Shown here piece after piece: positions 8,602-20,321 of a stretch of 64,000 nucleotides of DNA. This DNA is from Actinopolymorpha rutila. GTDB lineage: Bacteria > Actinomycetota > Actinomycetes > Propionibacteriales > Actinopolymorphaceae. The DNA lies in NCBI RefSeq assembly GCF_013407855.1, contig NZ_JACBZH010000001.1, positions 3,162,001 to 3,226,000 of the forward strand. Direction: 5' to 3'. Below the pieces are notes generated by a model. That model saw nothing but the letters and a program-made list of their open reading frames with translations. It was not told the origin of the DNA and did no database searches. The number at the start of each line of letters is the position of its first letter. The first letter of the stretch is position 1. The position numbers were made by a program, and so were the translations under genes.

Positions 8602-9597
8602 TCACAGGTCGGCGAGGGTGACGACCCGCTTCTCCTTCACCGAGGCGTACGCGCCGAGGATGACCTTCAGCACGTGCACGCCCTCGACCTCGGTGTTGAT
8701 CGGCCGGCGCTTGTCGGTGACGCAGGTGATGAAGTCGGCGATCTCCGCGGAGAACGCGTGCACCTCCGGGAACTCCACCGTCGTGAGCTGGCCGTCGATG
8801 GTGCGGTGGTTCAGGGTCTTGCCGTCGCTCCACAGCGTGCCCTTCTCCGCCACTACGGAGAACTTCTCGGTCACCGCCGCCGGCTGGTAGGCCCAGCTGG
8901 TGACGATGGTGCCCACGCTGCCGTCGGCGAAGCGCACCATGACCTGCGCGGAGTCCTCGCCCTCCATCTCCAGCCGGTGCCGGCTGGTCATCGCCACGAC
9001 CTCCGACGGCTCGGCGGTGGCCAGGTGGAGCAGGAGGTACGTCGGGTGGTAGCCGGTGTCGATCAGCTCGCCGCCGCCGGCGGTCTGCAGGCTGCCGCGC
9101 CAGCCCATGTCGGAGTTCAGGCCGCGGTTGAAGAAGCTGTCGGTGGTCCGCAGCTCGTAGACCTTGCCGAGCGCACCGTTCTGGATGAGCTCGCGGGCCT
9201 TCGCCACCGGCGGCATGAACAACTGGTTGTGCGCGCACATGAGCGTCACGCCGTTGTCCTTGACCGCCTGGGTGATCTTGGCGGCCTCGTCGGTGGTGAT
9301 GCACAGCGGCTTCTCGCACAGGATGTGCTTGCCGGCCTCGGCGGCGGCGAGGATCGCGTCCGCGTGCAGGTGGTGGGGGAGACAGATGTCGACCGCGTCG
9401 ACATTTGCGGTGGCGATCATGTCGCGGTAGTCGGAGAAGACCTGCGCGCCGCCCACCTGCTCGGCGCGGGTGCGGGCGTTCTCCTGGACCACGTCGGCGA
9501 CCGCGGTCACCTTCGCCCGGTCGGGGATTTCGAGGTAGCCACGGACGTGCGGGTTGGAGATGCCGCCACAGCCGATGAGCCCGACGTTCACGGTCAT
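8602..9597 (-). CDS. Gfo/Idh/MocA family NAD(P)-dependent oxidoreductase
   Basis: This is a 331-residue sugar-type dehydrogenase. The N-terminal Rossmann motif is VGLIGCGGISNPH, the EKP motif (CEKPLCITTDEA) lies near residue 97, and a DTGYHPTYLLLHL segment carries the active-site aspartate/histidine. Family members oxidise or reduce sugars and inositols or act as dehydratases; the substrate cannot be inferred. The ATG at 9597 follows AGGAGG 9 bases upstream. It lies 172 bases downstream of a second Gfo/Idh/MocA gene on the same strand, and the two may act in one pathway. Confidence 0.9.
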   Translation of the reverse strand: MTVNVGLIGCGGISNPHVRGYLEIPDRAKVTAVADVVQENARTRAEQVGGAQVFSDYRDMIATANVDAVDICLPHHLHADAILAAAEAGKHILCEKPLCITTDEAAKITQAVKDNGVTLMCAHNQLFMPPVAKARELIQNGALGKVYELRTTDSFFNRGLNSDMGWRGSLQTAGGGELIDTGYHPTYLLLHLATAEPSEVVAMTSRHRLEMEGEDSAQVMVRFADGSVGTIVTSWAYQPAAVTEKFSVVAEKGTLWSDGKTLNHRTIDGQLTTVEFPEVHAFSAEIADFITCVTDKRRPINTEVEGVHVLKVILGAYASVKEKRVVTLADL

Positions 9598-9769
9598 TGG
9601 GGAGATCCTCCTGGTTGCAACTGCGGGTTGACGCGTGGTCCCGGCCGGTCCGGGGGTTTCCGGCGACCGGGATGTACGGGATCTCGGCGACGTTGCCGAT
9701 CTCCGCTCGTCCGGACGGTCGTCCGGGTCAGCTCGGGGTCAGGGGAAGGTCGTACGGGTGCTCAGCCGC

Positions 9770-10771
9770 TCAGCCGGTCACGCTGTCGATGCGTACCGGC
9801 CCGTCGACGGCGACGGAGTGGTTGGCGGCCTCCATCAGCCGGGTGAGGTCGACGCCCATCTCGACGTTGGCGGTCGGCCGGGTGCCCTGCTCGACGTGCT
9901 CCACCCACTGGGCGAACGCGTCCGGCTGGTTGTCCGGCACGGGGAGCTCGACCCACTTCTCGCCGCCCTCGTGTGCCGGGCTGCGCACCAGCAGCTTCTG
10001 GTCGGGCGTACCGAACAGCAGGCTGCCCTTCGTGCCGTGGATCTCGATGCTGAACGGGGAGTACGTCGTGGCGAACCCGGCCTCGACGACACCGAGCGCG
10101 CCGTTGGGGTAGCGGAGCACGGCGACCGCGTTGTCCTCGACCTGACGGCCGGTGACGTGGCCGTAGCTCGCGCTCACCGACTCGGGCATCGCGCCGAGGA
10201 ACAGCCGGGTGAGGTACATCGGGTGGCAGCCGAGGTCGACCAACGCGCCGCCGCCGCACTGCTCGGGGTCGTAGAAGTGCTCCGGCAGCCAGCCCTCGCC
10301 GACCGCCCCGCCGTGGGAGAGCCGGGTGCGGACCACCGCGAGGTCACCGAGAGCGCCGGAGTCCAGCACTTCCCGGATCGCCTGGGTGTAGCCGTGGTAC
10401 AGCCTGGGCAGCGACAGGATCAGCGCCACGCCCGCCTTGTCGACCTCGGCGAGGATCTCGTTGCACTCGCGCACGGTGAGGGCGAGCACCTTCTCGGTGA
10501 AGATGTGCTTGCCGGCCCGGGCGGCGGCGCTGATCACCTCGGGGTGGATGTTGGTCGGCGTGTCCACGATCACCGCGTCCACGTCGTCGCGGGCGAGGAC
10601 GTCGGCGAGGTTCTCGTGGAAGGGGACACCCAGCTTGTCCGCCTCGGCCCGGCCGCGTGTCGGGTCCTCGTCCCAGGCGGCCACGATCTCCGTGCCCGGG
10701 TGTTCCTGGGCCTGGTGGGCGTAGCCGAGGGCGTGGACGTGCCAGAAGCTGAGCATGGCGATACGAATCAT
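9770..10771 (-). CDS. Gfo/Idh/MocA family oxidoreductase
   Basis: The 333-residue protein begins MIRIAMLSFWHVHALGYAHQA. The usual GxGxxG loop is replaced by SFWHVHALGY, a variant seen in a subset of this family. It has the EKVLALTVRE segment in the EKP position and a DLGCHPMYLTRLFLG active-site region. The frame stays open upstream to 11047, but the ATG at 10771 starts exactly at the conserved Rossmann strand; the longer Pro/Arg-rich extension would overlap the uvrA promoter. It probably oxidises a sugar or sugar derivative together with the next gene. Confidence 0.88.
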   Translation of the reverse strand: MIRIAMLSFWHVHALGYAHQAQEHPGTEIVAAWDEDPTRGRAEADKLGVPFHENLADVLARDDVDAVIVDTPTNIHPEVISAAARAGKHIFTEKVLALTVRECNEILAEVDKAGVALILSLPRLYHGYTQAIREVLDSGALGDLAVVRTRLSHGGAVGEGWLPEHFYDPEQCGGGALVDLGCHPMYLTRLFLGAMPESVSASYGHVTGRQVEDNAVAVLRYPNGALGVVEAGFATTYSPFSIEIHGTKGSLLFGTPDQKLLVRSPAHEGGEKWVELPVPDNQPDAFAQWVEHVEQGTRPTANVEMGVDLTRLMEAANHSVAVDGPVRIDSVTG

Positions 10772-11210
10772 CGAAACCCATTCTGTACGGGGACGAGCAG
10801 GCCGAGCCGAGCGCGATCCGGATCTTCGACCCGTGACGGGGAATCGGAACCGATGCGACGGCGCGGCGGTTTCCCGACCATTCTTTCGGGGTGCGCCGGG
10901 GGCAAGTCCAACCCGCAGGGGGATACCGGCCCCGTGTGGCCGCACATGGCCAGGCGAGGAAGACTCGGGGTGAGCGGGTGTGACGGAACGAGGCGGCCGC
11001 GAGGGCTTGTCGGAGGGCTTGTCGGTGGGCGGGGCTAGCATGGCCAAGCCCTGACAAAACCCATCTGCCGACGGGCTGGGAAGGGCCCTCGCCGGGCCGC
11101 TGACCTGCTCGTTCGATCACCAGCAACCGCTCCAGCACGCCGGATCGACCCCAGACCGGCTCAGCCCGACCACTGCCCACCAAACCCGCTGCCGAGGACG
11201 GAACCACCAC
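10772..11210. other. Gene-free divergent region upstream of uvrA
   Basis: There are 439 bases between the dehydrogenase start and the uvrA start. The region contains a tandem 12-base-period repeat (GAGGGCTTGTCGG at 11001-11013 and 11013-11025) that runs into the uvrA promoter. I found no convincing gene in it. The uvrA leader downstream of the -10 box is about 165 bases long. Confidence 0.6.
11019..11041 (+). promoter_or_regulatory. RecA-NDp (PafBC-type) promoter of uvrA
   Basis: TTGTCGGTG-N8-TAGCAT matches the RecA-independent DNA-damage promoter consensus of mycobacteria and other actinomycetes (TTGTCRGTG-N8-TANNNT) at every defined position. It sits 170 bases upstream of uvrA, a known member of that regulon. 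Confidence 0.8.
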
Positions 11211-14381
<3,171 letters not shown>

Positions 14382-14385
14382 GGCA

Positions 14386-14399
14386 CACCCGGCCGGGTG
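14386..14399. repeat. Short palindrome after uvrA
   Basis: CACCCGG-CCGGGTG is a perfect 14-base palindrome 5 bases after the uvrA stop. It could be a weak terminator or a regulator site for the next gene. Confidence 0.3.
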
Positions 14400-14428
14400 A
14401 TCGGCCGGCCGTCGGTAGTGTCGAACGC

Positions 14429-15073
14429 ATGTCTTCGCCGATCGACACCCAGGCCACCGACCACCTGCTCACCACCACCCGGGCGGTCCGCAAGCGACTC
14501 GACCTCGACCGCCCGGTGCCGCGGGAGGTGCTACTGGACTGCATCCGGCTCGCCGTCCAGGCACCGACGGGCAGCAACCAGCAGGGCTGGCGCTGGGTGA
14601 TCGTGACGGATCCGGACAAGCGTGCCCGGCTGGGTGAGCTCTACCGCTCCGGTGGTGCCGCCTACATGCGCGCCGCCGGCCAGGCGGAGTCCGGCGGCGC
14701 CCAGCAGGACCGCGTGCAGGATTCGGCCCGTTACCTCATGGAGGTCATCGACCGGGTCCCGGCGTTGGTCATCCCGTGCATCGAGGGGCGCATCACCGAC
14801 GTCCGGTACGCCGCCGGCTTCTTCGGCTCGATCCACCCGGCCATCTGGAGCTTCCAGCTGGCGTTGCGCTCGCGCGGGCTCGGCTCGGCGTGGACGTCGT
14901 TCCACCTCGCCCACGAGGAGGAGGCCGCCGAACTCCTCGGCATCCCGCCGGACGTCACCCAGGCCGCTCTGCTGCCGGTCGCCTACACCATCGGCACCGA
15001 CTTCAGGCCGGCCAAGCGGCGACCGGTCGAGGAGATCACCTACTGGGACAGCTGGGGCCACGTGGAGAAGTGA
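14429..15073 (+). CDS. Nitroreductase family protein
   Basis: The 214-residue FMN enzyme has the family's N-terminal RAVRKR segment, a QAPTGSNQQGWRWVIVT motif (residues ~36-52), and a late RGLGSAWTSF glycine-rich stretch that contacts FMN. These enzymes reduce nitro groups, quinones or other electrophiles with NAD(P)H. TAGTGT ends 7 bases before the ATG with no Shine-Dalgarno sequence, so the mRNA is probably leaderless. The gene is 47 bases from uvrA but has its own promoter. Confidence 0.9.
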   Translation: MSSPIDTQATDHLLTTTRAVRKRLDLDRPVPREVLLDCIRLAVQAPTGSNQQGWRWVIVTDPDKRARLGELYRSGGAAYMRAAGQAESGGAQQDRVQDSARYLMEVIDRVPALVIPCIEGRITDVRYAAGFFGSIHPAIWSFQLALRSRGLGSAWTSFHLAHEEEAAELLGIPPDVTQAALLPVAYTIGTDFRPAKRRPVEEITYWDSWGHVEK

Positions 15074-15079
15074 GCGTCG

Positions 15080-15134
15080 GTCACGCCGCGGCGGCTGTTG
15101 CCCAACGTGTTGCCCGGTGCTCGCGCGGCGTGAC
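15080..15134. repeat. Structured intergenic element (large inverted repeat)
   Basis: GTCACGCCGCG (15080-15090) and CGCGGCGTGAC (15124-15134) are perfect 11-base arms. The 33-base loop contains GTTG-CC-CAAC and a repeated GTTGCCC. It may terminate the nitroreductase transcript or fold as part of the next gene's leader. Confidence 0.4.
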
Positions 15135-15203
15135 AAGGTGGCTGGGTCGCCGGAGTCGGGACGGACACCGGTAGCTCTGACTCGTCCGACAGGAGTGGTC
15201 GAC

Positions 15204-16607
15204 GTGCCCCGGTTCACCCCGGGCCCGACGTTCTATCCCTCGCCGCGAGACGCCGCCGCCGCGCCGGCGGAGAAGCTCGCCTACGTCGCGGCGTTCGCCC
15301 GTCCGGCCGACAGGCCCGACGCGCTGGCCGTCCTCGACGTCGACGAGACCTCCGCCACCTACGGCGAGGTGGTCGGCTGGACGGAGTTGCCGAACGTCGG
15401 TGACGAGTTGCACCACTTCGGCTGGAACGCCTGCAGCACTGCGCTGTGCCCGACGGCAGCCCACCCCCACGTCGAACGCCGCTACCTCGTCGTCCCCGGA
15501 ATCCGCTCGTCACGGATCTACGTCATCGACACCCGCGACGACCCGGCCAGCCCGCGGATCGTCAAGGTGCTGGAGGCCGACGAACTCGGCAAGCGGGCCG
15601 GCTACTCCCGCCCCCACACCGTCCACTGTGGTCCGGAGGGCATCTACGTGTCGGCGCTCGGCGGCCACGGCGAGGAGGGCCCGGGCGGGGTCGCGATCCT
15701 TGACCACACGACGTTCGAGGTGCGCGGAGCGTGGGAGGCCGACCGCGGCGACCAGTACCTCGCCTACGACCTGTGGTGGCACATCGGCCACGACGTCGCG
15801 GTGACCAGCGAGTGGGGCACGCCGTCGATGCTCGAGAACGGCGTGGTGCCCGAGCTGCTGCTGGCCAACAAGTACGGCCACCGGCTGCACTTCTGGGACC
15901 TGCGCAAACGACGCAACATCCAGACCGTCGACCTCGGCGCACAGCACCAGATGGTGCTGGAGTTGCGCCCGGCCCACGACCCGAGGAAGCAGTACGGCTT
16001 CGTCGGCGTGGTGGTGAGCACCGAGGACCTGTCCGCGTCGGTGTGGCTGTGGACCCGCGAGGGCTCGGAGTTCGCGGCGCGGAAGGTGATCCAGATCCCG
16101 GCCGAGCCGGCGGACGCCGCCGACCTGCCGCCCGCCCTGCAGCCGTTCGGTGCGGTCCCGCCGCTGGTCACCGACATCGACCTGTCGGTCGACGACCGCT
16201 TTCTGTACGTCTCGGCGTGGGGGACAGGGGAGTTGCTGCAGTTCGACGTCACCGACCCCGAGCATCCGCGGCAGACGGGGTCGGTCCGGCTCGGCGGCAT
16301 CGTGCGGCGGACACCACATCCCGCCGCGCCGGATGTCGCGTTGTCCGGCGGTCCGCAGATGGTGGAGGTCAGCCGCGACGGCGCCCGGGTGTACGTATCG
16401 AACTCCCTCTACGGCGCCTGGGACGACCAGTTCTACCCCGACGGGGTGGGCGCGTGGGTGGCCAAACTCGACGTCGACCCCCAGGCGGGTGGCCTGACCC
16501 CGGACGAGCGGTTCTTCCCGCACGACGCGGACTTCCGGGGGCGCCGGGTGCACCAGATCCGGCTCCAGGGCGGCGACGCCTCGTCGGACTCCTACTGCTT
16601 CCCCTGA
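15204..16607 (+). CDS. SBP56 family protein (selenium-binding protein / methanethiol oxidase)
   Basis: The 467-residue protein shows the SBP56 pattern: FYPSPRDAAAAPAEKLAYVA at the start, a DELHHFGWNACS motif near residue 75, CPTAAHPHVERRYLVVPG, SRPHTVHCGPEGIYVSALG, and many WD-like beta segments. Bacterial members oxidise methanethiol to H2S, H2O2 and formaldehyde; the human homologue is SELENBP1. The GTG at 15204 follows AGGAG by 8 bases. Length agrees with the family. No partner gene is adjacent, and the physiological substrate here is not proven. Confidence 0.92.
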   Translation: MPRFTPGPTFYPSPRDAAAAPAEKLAYVAAFARPADRPDALAVLDVDETSATYGEVVGWTELPNVGDELHHFGWNACSTALCPTAAHPHVERRYLVVPGIRSSRIYVIDTRDDPASPRIVKVLEADELGKRAGYSRPHTVHCGPEGIYVSALGGHGEEGPGGVAILDHTTFEVRGAWEADRGDQYLAYDLWWHIGHDVAVTSEWGTPSMLENGVVPELLLANKYGHRLHFWDLRKRRNIQTVDLGAQHQMVLELRPAHDPRKQYGFVGVVVSTEDLSASVWLWTREGSEFAARKVIQIPAEPADAADLPPALQPFGAVPPLVTDIDLSVDDRFLYVSAWGTGELLQFDVTDPEHPRQTGSVRLGGIVRRTPHPAAPDVALSGGPQMVEVSRDGARVYVSNSLYGAWDDQFYPDGVGAWVAKLDVDPQAGGLTPDERFFPHDADFRGRRVHQIRLQGGDASSDSYCFP

Positions 16608-16727
16608 CGGCCGTCCTGCTCCGATGACAGTCCAGTTCCGTTGCCCGTCTCCGCTGCCGAACGTCCCGACGAGCAGTCCCAACGACGACCGTCGTGACGC
16701 GCGGGGTGTCCTCGTTCCGATGACCAG

Positions 16728-17417
16728 ATGACCCTGGGAACGACGCTGGCCCTGGCAGGCCTCGGCGCCTTCCACGGGCTCAACCCCGCCATGGGGTGGC
16801 TGCTGGTGGTGGCAATCGGTCTGCAGGAACGCGGCCGATGGGCGATGGCACGCTCGCTGGCACCCATCGGAGCCGGCCACTTCGTCTCGATCGCCGTGGT
16901 GGCGGTTGCGGTGACGGTCGGTGCGTCCGCGTGGACGACCCGGCTGGTGGCCGTCGTCGGCGGGGTGGCGCTGGTGGGCATGGGAACGTGGCGGCTGCTG
17001 TCCAAACGTCACTTCGCGTGGGTGGGGATGCGGCTGTCCGCCTGGCAGCTGGCGGCGTGGTCGTTCCTGATGGCCTCGGTGCACGGCGCGGGCCTGATGC
17101 TCGTACCCGTCCTGGCCTCCGGCGGCCGCGCGGGCCCGGCTGGGCATTCGGGGGACGTTACGTCGACGGAGCCGGTGACCGCGACGAGCGGATCCGGTCA
17201 CGGTGCCACCGGCCTGGGCGAGGCCGCGGTGCACGGCCTGCTCGCCGCCGGTGTGCACACCCTGGCGATGGCGGCGGTCGGGGCGGCGATCGCGTTCGTG
17301 GTCTACCAGTTCGTCGGCCTGGCCATCCTGCGTACGGCCTGGATCAACCTCGACCTGGTCTGGGCGGTCGTGCTGCTGGCCGCGGGCCTCCTCACCCTGG
17401 TCGGTGTGCTCGTCTGA
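16728..17417 (+). CDS. Polytopic membrane protein with His/Asn motifs
   Basis: The 229-residue protein has about six predicted membrane segments. The first helix contains GAFHGLNPAMGW, and later helices carry VHGAG and VHGLLAAGVHT. These histidine motifs recall NicO/RcnA-type metal transporters and DsbD-like families, but I cannot assign a substrate. A hydrophilic loop of ~35 residues rich in Gly/Ser/Thr separates the two halves. The ATG at 16728 is the first usable start, because the ATG 9 bases earlier meets a stop at once. It faces the downstream MFS gene across a strong hairpin. Confidence 0.75.
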   Translation: MTLGTTLALAGLGAFHGLNPAMGWLLVVAIGLQERGRWAMARSLAPIGAGHFVSIAVVAVAVTVGASAWTTRLVAVVGGVALVGMGTWRLLSKRHFAWVGMRLSAWQLAAWSFLMASVHGAGLMLVPVLASGGRAGPAGHSGDVTSTEPVTATSGSGHGATGLGEAAVHGLLAAGVHTLAMAAVGAAIAFVVYQFVGLAILRTAWINLDLVWAVVLLAAGLLTLVGVLV

Positions 17418-17456
17418 GGCCCGGCCCGTCGGTCTTGCGCCATTCGGTCTTGCCCC

Positions 17457-17508
17457 GCCGGCCCTTCCCCCGCCCGACGGGACCACCCCGGGCGGGGGCA
17501 GGGCCGGT
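17457..17508. terminator. Long GC-rich hairpin between convergent genes
   Basis: Arms 17457-17476 and 17489-17508 pair over about 19 bases with one mismatch and a G-T end pair, around a 12-base loop. It lies between the membrane protein and the MFS gene and can stop transcription from both sides. Confidence 0.65.
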
Positions 17509-17511
17509 GGG

Positions 17512-18852
17512 TCAGCGGCGGGCGGGAAGCGGCGGCAGCGGTTCGGCCTTGCCGACCACGAACGCGTACGTGAACGCGCCGACCACGGCGATGATGGCCG
17601 CCACCAGGAACGACGGCAGGTAGTTGCCCTCGTACATGTCCAGCAGGACGCCCATGACGTACGGGCTGATGATCCCGGCGATGTTGGACGCGAAGTTCTG
17701 GATGCCGCCGATCGAGCCGACGTGCCGGGAACTCGGCGCGACGTCGCCGGGCAGGGACCAGATGCCGGTCGCGGCGACGGCCAGGCTGGTGTAGGAGATG
17801 GCCAGGAACGCCAGGGCCAGGTAGATCGAGGTCGCCATCGCGGCGAACACGATGACCGCCCCGCCGAGCAGGCCACCGACCATCACCGTCTTGCGCACGC
17901 GGGTGACGTCGGCTCCCCGCTGGACAGCCCGGTCACCGAGCCGGCCGGCCAGCCAGCCGAGCAGCACCGCACAGATGCCCGGCACCATGCCGAGCGTGCC
18001 CATCTGCGCCAGGTCCATCCCGCGGGCGTCCTTGAGGTAGGTCGGGAACCACGTGAGGAAGAAGTAGATGACGAAGTTCAGGCAGAAGAAGCCGAGCATC
18101 ATCCCGCGCACCGTGCGGTAGCGGAACAGCGAACGCCACTTGACCTGCGGTGCGTCCGCGTCGTCGGTCTCGTCCAGCCGGGCGCCGTTGGCCAGGATGT
18201 ACTCGCGTTCCAGGTCGTTGGCGCGGGGATGCTCGGCGGGGTCGCGGTAGAAGCGGTACCAGATGCCCGCCCAGATCACTCCCAGCACACCGAGCACGAT
18301 GAACGAGAAGTGCCAGCTCACCAGGGCGATCAGGCCGGTGACGATGGGCAGCGCGAGAGTGTTGCCGACCCGCGACCCGGAGTCGACGACCGCGGCGGCG
18401 AAGGCGCGTTCGTGCCGGGGAAACCAGCGGGAGTTGGCCTTCGTCGCCGCCGGGTACGCCGGGCTCTCACCGGCGCCGAGCAGGAAGCGCACCGCGAACA
18501 GCGACCAGAAGCCGCGGGCGAGGGAGGTGAGGATGGTGAAGACCGACCACCACACCGCGGCGAACGTCAGGGCGCGGCGAGGTCCGGACCGGTCGGCGAA
18601 CCAGCCGGCAAGCAGCATGAACCCGTCGTACGCCCAGAAGAACGCCCCGAAGATCAGTCCCTGCTGTGCGTGGCTGAGCTCGATGTGCATGCTGTCCTGC
18701 ATGAACGGCAGCGCCACCGCGAGGTTCGCGCGGTCGAGGTAGTTGAGCGTCAGGCCGGCGAACGCGATCCACAAGACCATGTAGCGCGCCCGGCTGGCTC
18801 CCGCGGGCGGCTTGGGAGCCGTGTCCGTTCTCTGTTGCGAAGACGTGGCCAT
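17512..18852 (-). CDS. MFS transporter, anion:cation symporter (ACS) type
   Basis: The 446-residue permease has about 12 membrane segments. The first helix ends in LNYLDRANLAVALPFM, the signature of the ACS family that imports organic anions such as hexonates, glucarate and phthalate. The typical cytosolic loop between helices 2 and 3 (GWFADRSGPRRAL) is present. The ATG at 18852 follows a GGAGG site, and the upstream in-frame ATG at 18879 adds only nine residues. A GATTCA/TGAATC inverted repeat lies 46 bases upstream. The nearby Gfo/Idh/MocA gene suggests uptake of a sugar acid, which is inference. Confidence 0.9.
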   Translation of the reverse strand: MATSSQQRTDTAPKPPAGASRARYMVLWIAFAGLTLNYLDRANLAVALPFMQDSMHIELSHAQQGLIFGAFFWAYDGFMLLAGWFADRSGPRRALTFAAVWWSVFTILTSLARGFWSLFAVRFLLGAGESPAYPAATKANSRWFPRHERAFAAAVVDSGSRVGNTLALPIVTGLIALVSWHFSFIVLGVLGVIWAGIWYRFYRDPAEHPRANDLEREYILANGARLDETDDADAPQVKWRSLFRYRTVRGMMLGFFCLNFVIYFFLTWFPTYLKDARGMDLAQMGTLGMVPGICAVLLGWLAGRLGDRAVQRGADVTRVRKTVMVGGLLGGAVIVFAAMATSIYLALAFLAISYTSLAVAATGIWSLPGDVAPSSRHVGSIGGIQNFASNIAGIISPYVMGVLLDMYEGNYLPSFLVAAIIAVVGAFTYAFVVGKAEPLPPLPARR

Positions 18853-18897
18853 GCATCCTCCGAACTCCCGTGCGGACACTCGAGCGCTGTCGCCACA

Positions 18898-18922
18898 GAT
18901 TCAGCTGACCATCAGATGAATC
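18898..18922. promoter_or_regulatory. Inverted repeat upstream of the MFS gene
   Basis: GATTCA-N13-TGAATC is centred about 58 bases before the MFS start. The size and position fit an operator for a dimeric regulator, but none is encoded next to it. Confidence 0.35.
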
Positions 18923-19033
18923 AACGCAAAGCGGCGGCCATTCTGGAGCCTCTCGCGGGGCGGCCGTCAACCAGGCGACGCCGGGCCGGAGGCAAACCTG
19001 GCCGAACCTGGACGAAAAGTGGTCAACGGGAGG

Positions 19034-19076
19034 TAAAAGAAGTATCTCCCCCGGCGATCCGCGCGGGGGGAGGTAC
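19034..19076 (-). terminator. Intrinsic terminator of the Gfo/Idh/MocA gene
   Basis: On the minus strand a hairpin (GTACCTCCCCC / GGGGGAGATAC arms, 19042-19076) is followed by TTCTTTT. It lies about 55 bases after the dehydrogenase stop. Confidence 0.65.
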
Positions 19077-19130
19077 GACGACCGGACCGGCTCGAACCTC
19101 GTGGGATCCGGACAAGCCGTGGGGCCGGGT

Positions 19131-20183
19131 TCAGTCCTGGCCCCAGGTCACCTTCTCCACCTGGCCGGACACCACCGAACGCGCCGCCGCCTCGGCCAGC
19201 GCGAGACTGGCGACGTTACGGCGGCCGGAGCTCTCCGGTTCCTCACCTGCCTCGACGGCCCGGGCGAACTCGGCCAGTGACCCCGCCCGGCCGATGTAGG
19301 GAACGTCGAGCATCGTCACAGGCTCGGCGACCGGTCCCTCGTCGCCGCGCCGGGTCACCCGGATGTCGTCACCTTCGGCCGAGCCGGCGGGCCCGTCCCG
19401 GCCCGTCCAGTAGATCTCGCCGTCCTCGCACTCCAGGTGCCACGCGCCCGACCAGGCGGTCGGTTCGCCCGAGCTCACCCAGCTGCCGCGGTAGCTGACC
19501 ACGCTGCCGCCGTCGAAGGTGACCGTGAGAACGGCCGACGCCTCCTCCTTGAACCGGCTCCACGGCGGATCGCTGACCTGGGTGTAGACCGAGACCGGTT
19601 CCTGGCCGAGGACCATCCGCATCAGGTCGAAGTGGTGGATCGCCATGTCGTACAGCAGTGGGTGGACGAGCCGGTAGTGGCGGTGGCCGGCTTCCGGCGC
19701 GCTGTTGGCCCACTTGCGGAAGTCGATGTGGACCGTGCCCAGCCGGCCGAGCGCCTGGTCGGCGACCAGCCGGGCGGCGGTGCGGGCAGCGGGGAAGAAG
19801 CGGTAGTTCTGGCTCACCATCACGGTGCGGCCGGCCTCGTCCGCGGCGGCGAGCACCTCGTGCGCCTCGGCCACCGTGGGAGCGAACGGCTTCTCCACCA
19901 GCACGTGCTTTCCCGCGTGCAGCGCCTCGACCGCCAGCGGGACGTGCGCCCCGACCGTCGCGGTGACGAGCACGGCGTCCGCGGACACCTTGTCCATCGC
20001 CTCACCCAGCGAGGTGAAGCACTGCTCCTCGGGTATGCCGGCCCGCTTGCGTCCCTTGGCCAGCGCGGCCGGATCGGCGTCGACGGCCGCGACGCGTTCG
20101 ATGGTGGGTACGCGCGGAACGGCGTTGACCGCCCAGTCGCCGCCCCAACCGCCGATGCCTACATGGATCAACCGCAGTGCCAC
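19131..20183 (-). CDS. Gfo/Idh/MocA family oxidoreductase
   Basis: The 350-residue dehydrogenase has the Rossmann motif IHVGIGGWGGDWA, the EKP motif in VLVEKPFAPTVAEA, and a LLYDMAIHHFDLMRMVLG active-site stretch. This D-x3-H-H pattern occurs in sugar dehydrogenases of the family. The GTG at 20183 follows GAGGAG about 9 bases upstream. It is followed by a terminator and then the MFS permease on the same strand. Together they may handle one sugar derivative, but they do not appear to share a transcript. Confidence 0.9.
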   Translation of the reverse strand: MALRLIHVGIGGWGGDWAVNAVPRVPTIERVAAVDADPAALAKGRKRAGIPEEQCFTSLGEAMDKVSADAVLVTATVGAHVPLAVEALHAGKHVLVEKPFAPTVAEAHEVLAAADEAGRTVMVSQNYRFFPAARTAARLVADQALGRLGTVHIDFRKWANSAPEAGHRHYRLVHPLLYDMAIHHFDLMRMVLGQEPVSVYTQVSDPPWSRFKEEASAVLTVTFDGGSVVSYRGSWVSSGEPTAWSGAWHLECEDGEIYWTGRDGPAGSAEGDDIRVTRRGDEGPVAEPVTMLDVPYIGRAGSLAEFARAVEAGEEPESSGRRNVASLALAEAAARSVVSGQVEKVTWGQD

Positions 20184-20321
20184 GGTGATGCGCTCCTCGT
20201 GTCGTCCGTCCGTCGGACGGAGAACCGCCCGACCGGTCAGCTACGAGCCTGACGAGGAGTCGGCGTCCGGGCGAGCCGATGCCCGATGGTGGCCAGCCGG
20301 GATGTCGTGAGGAGGCCGGGG

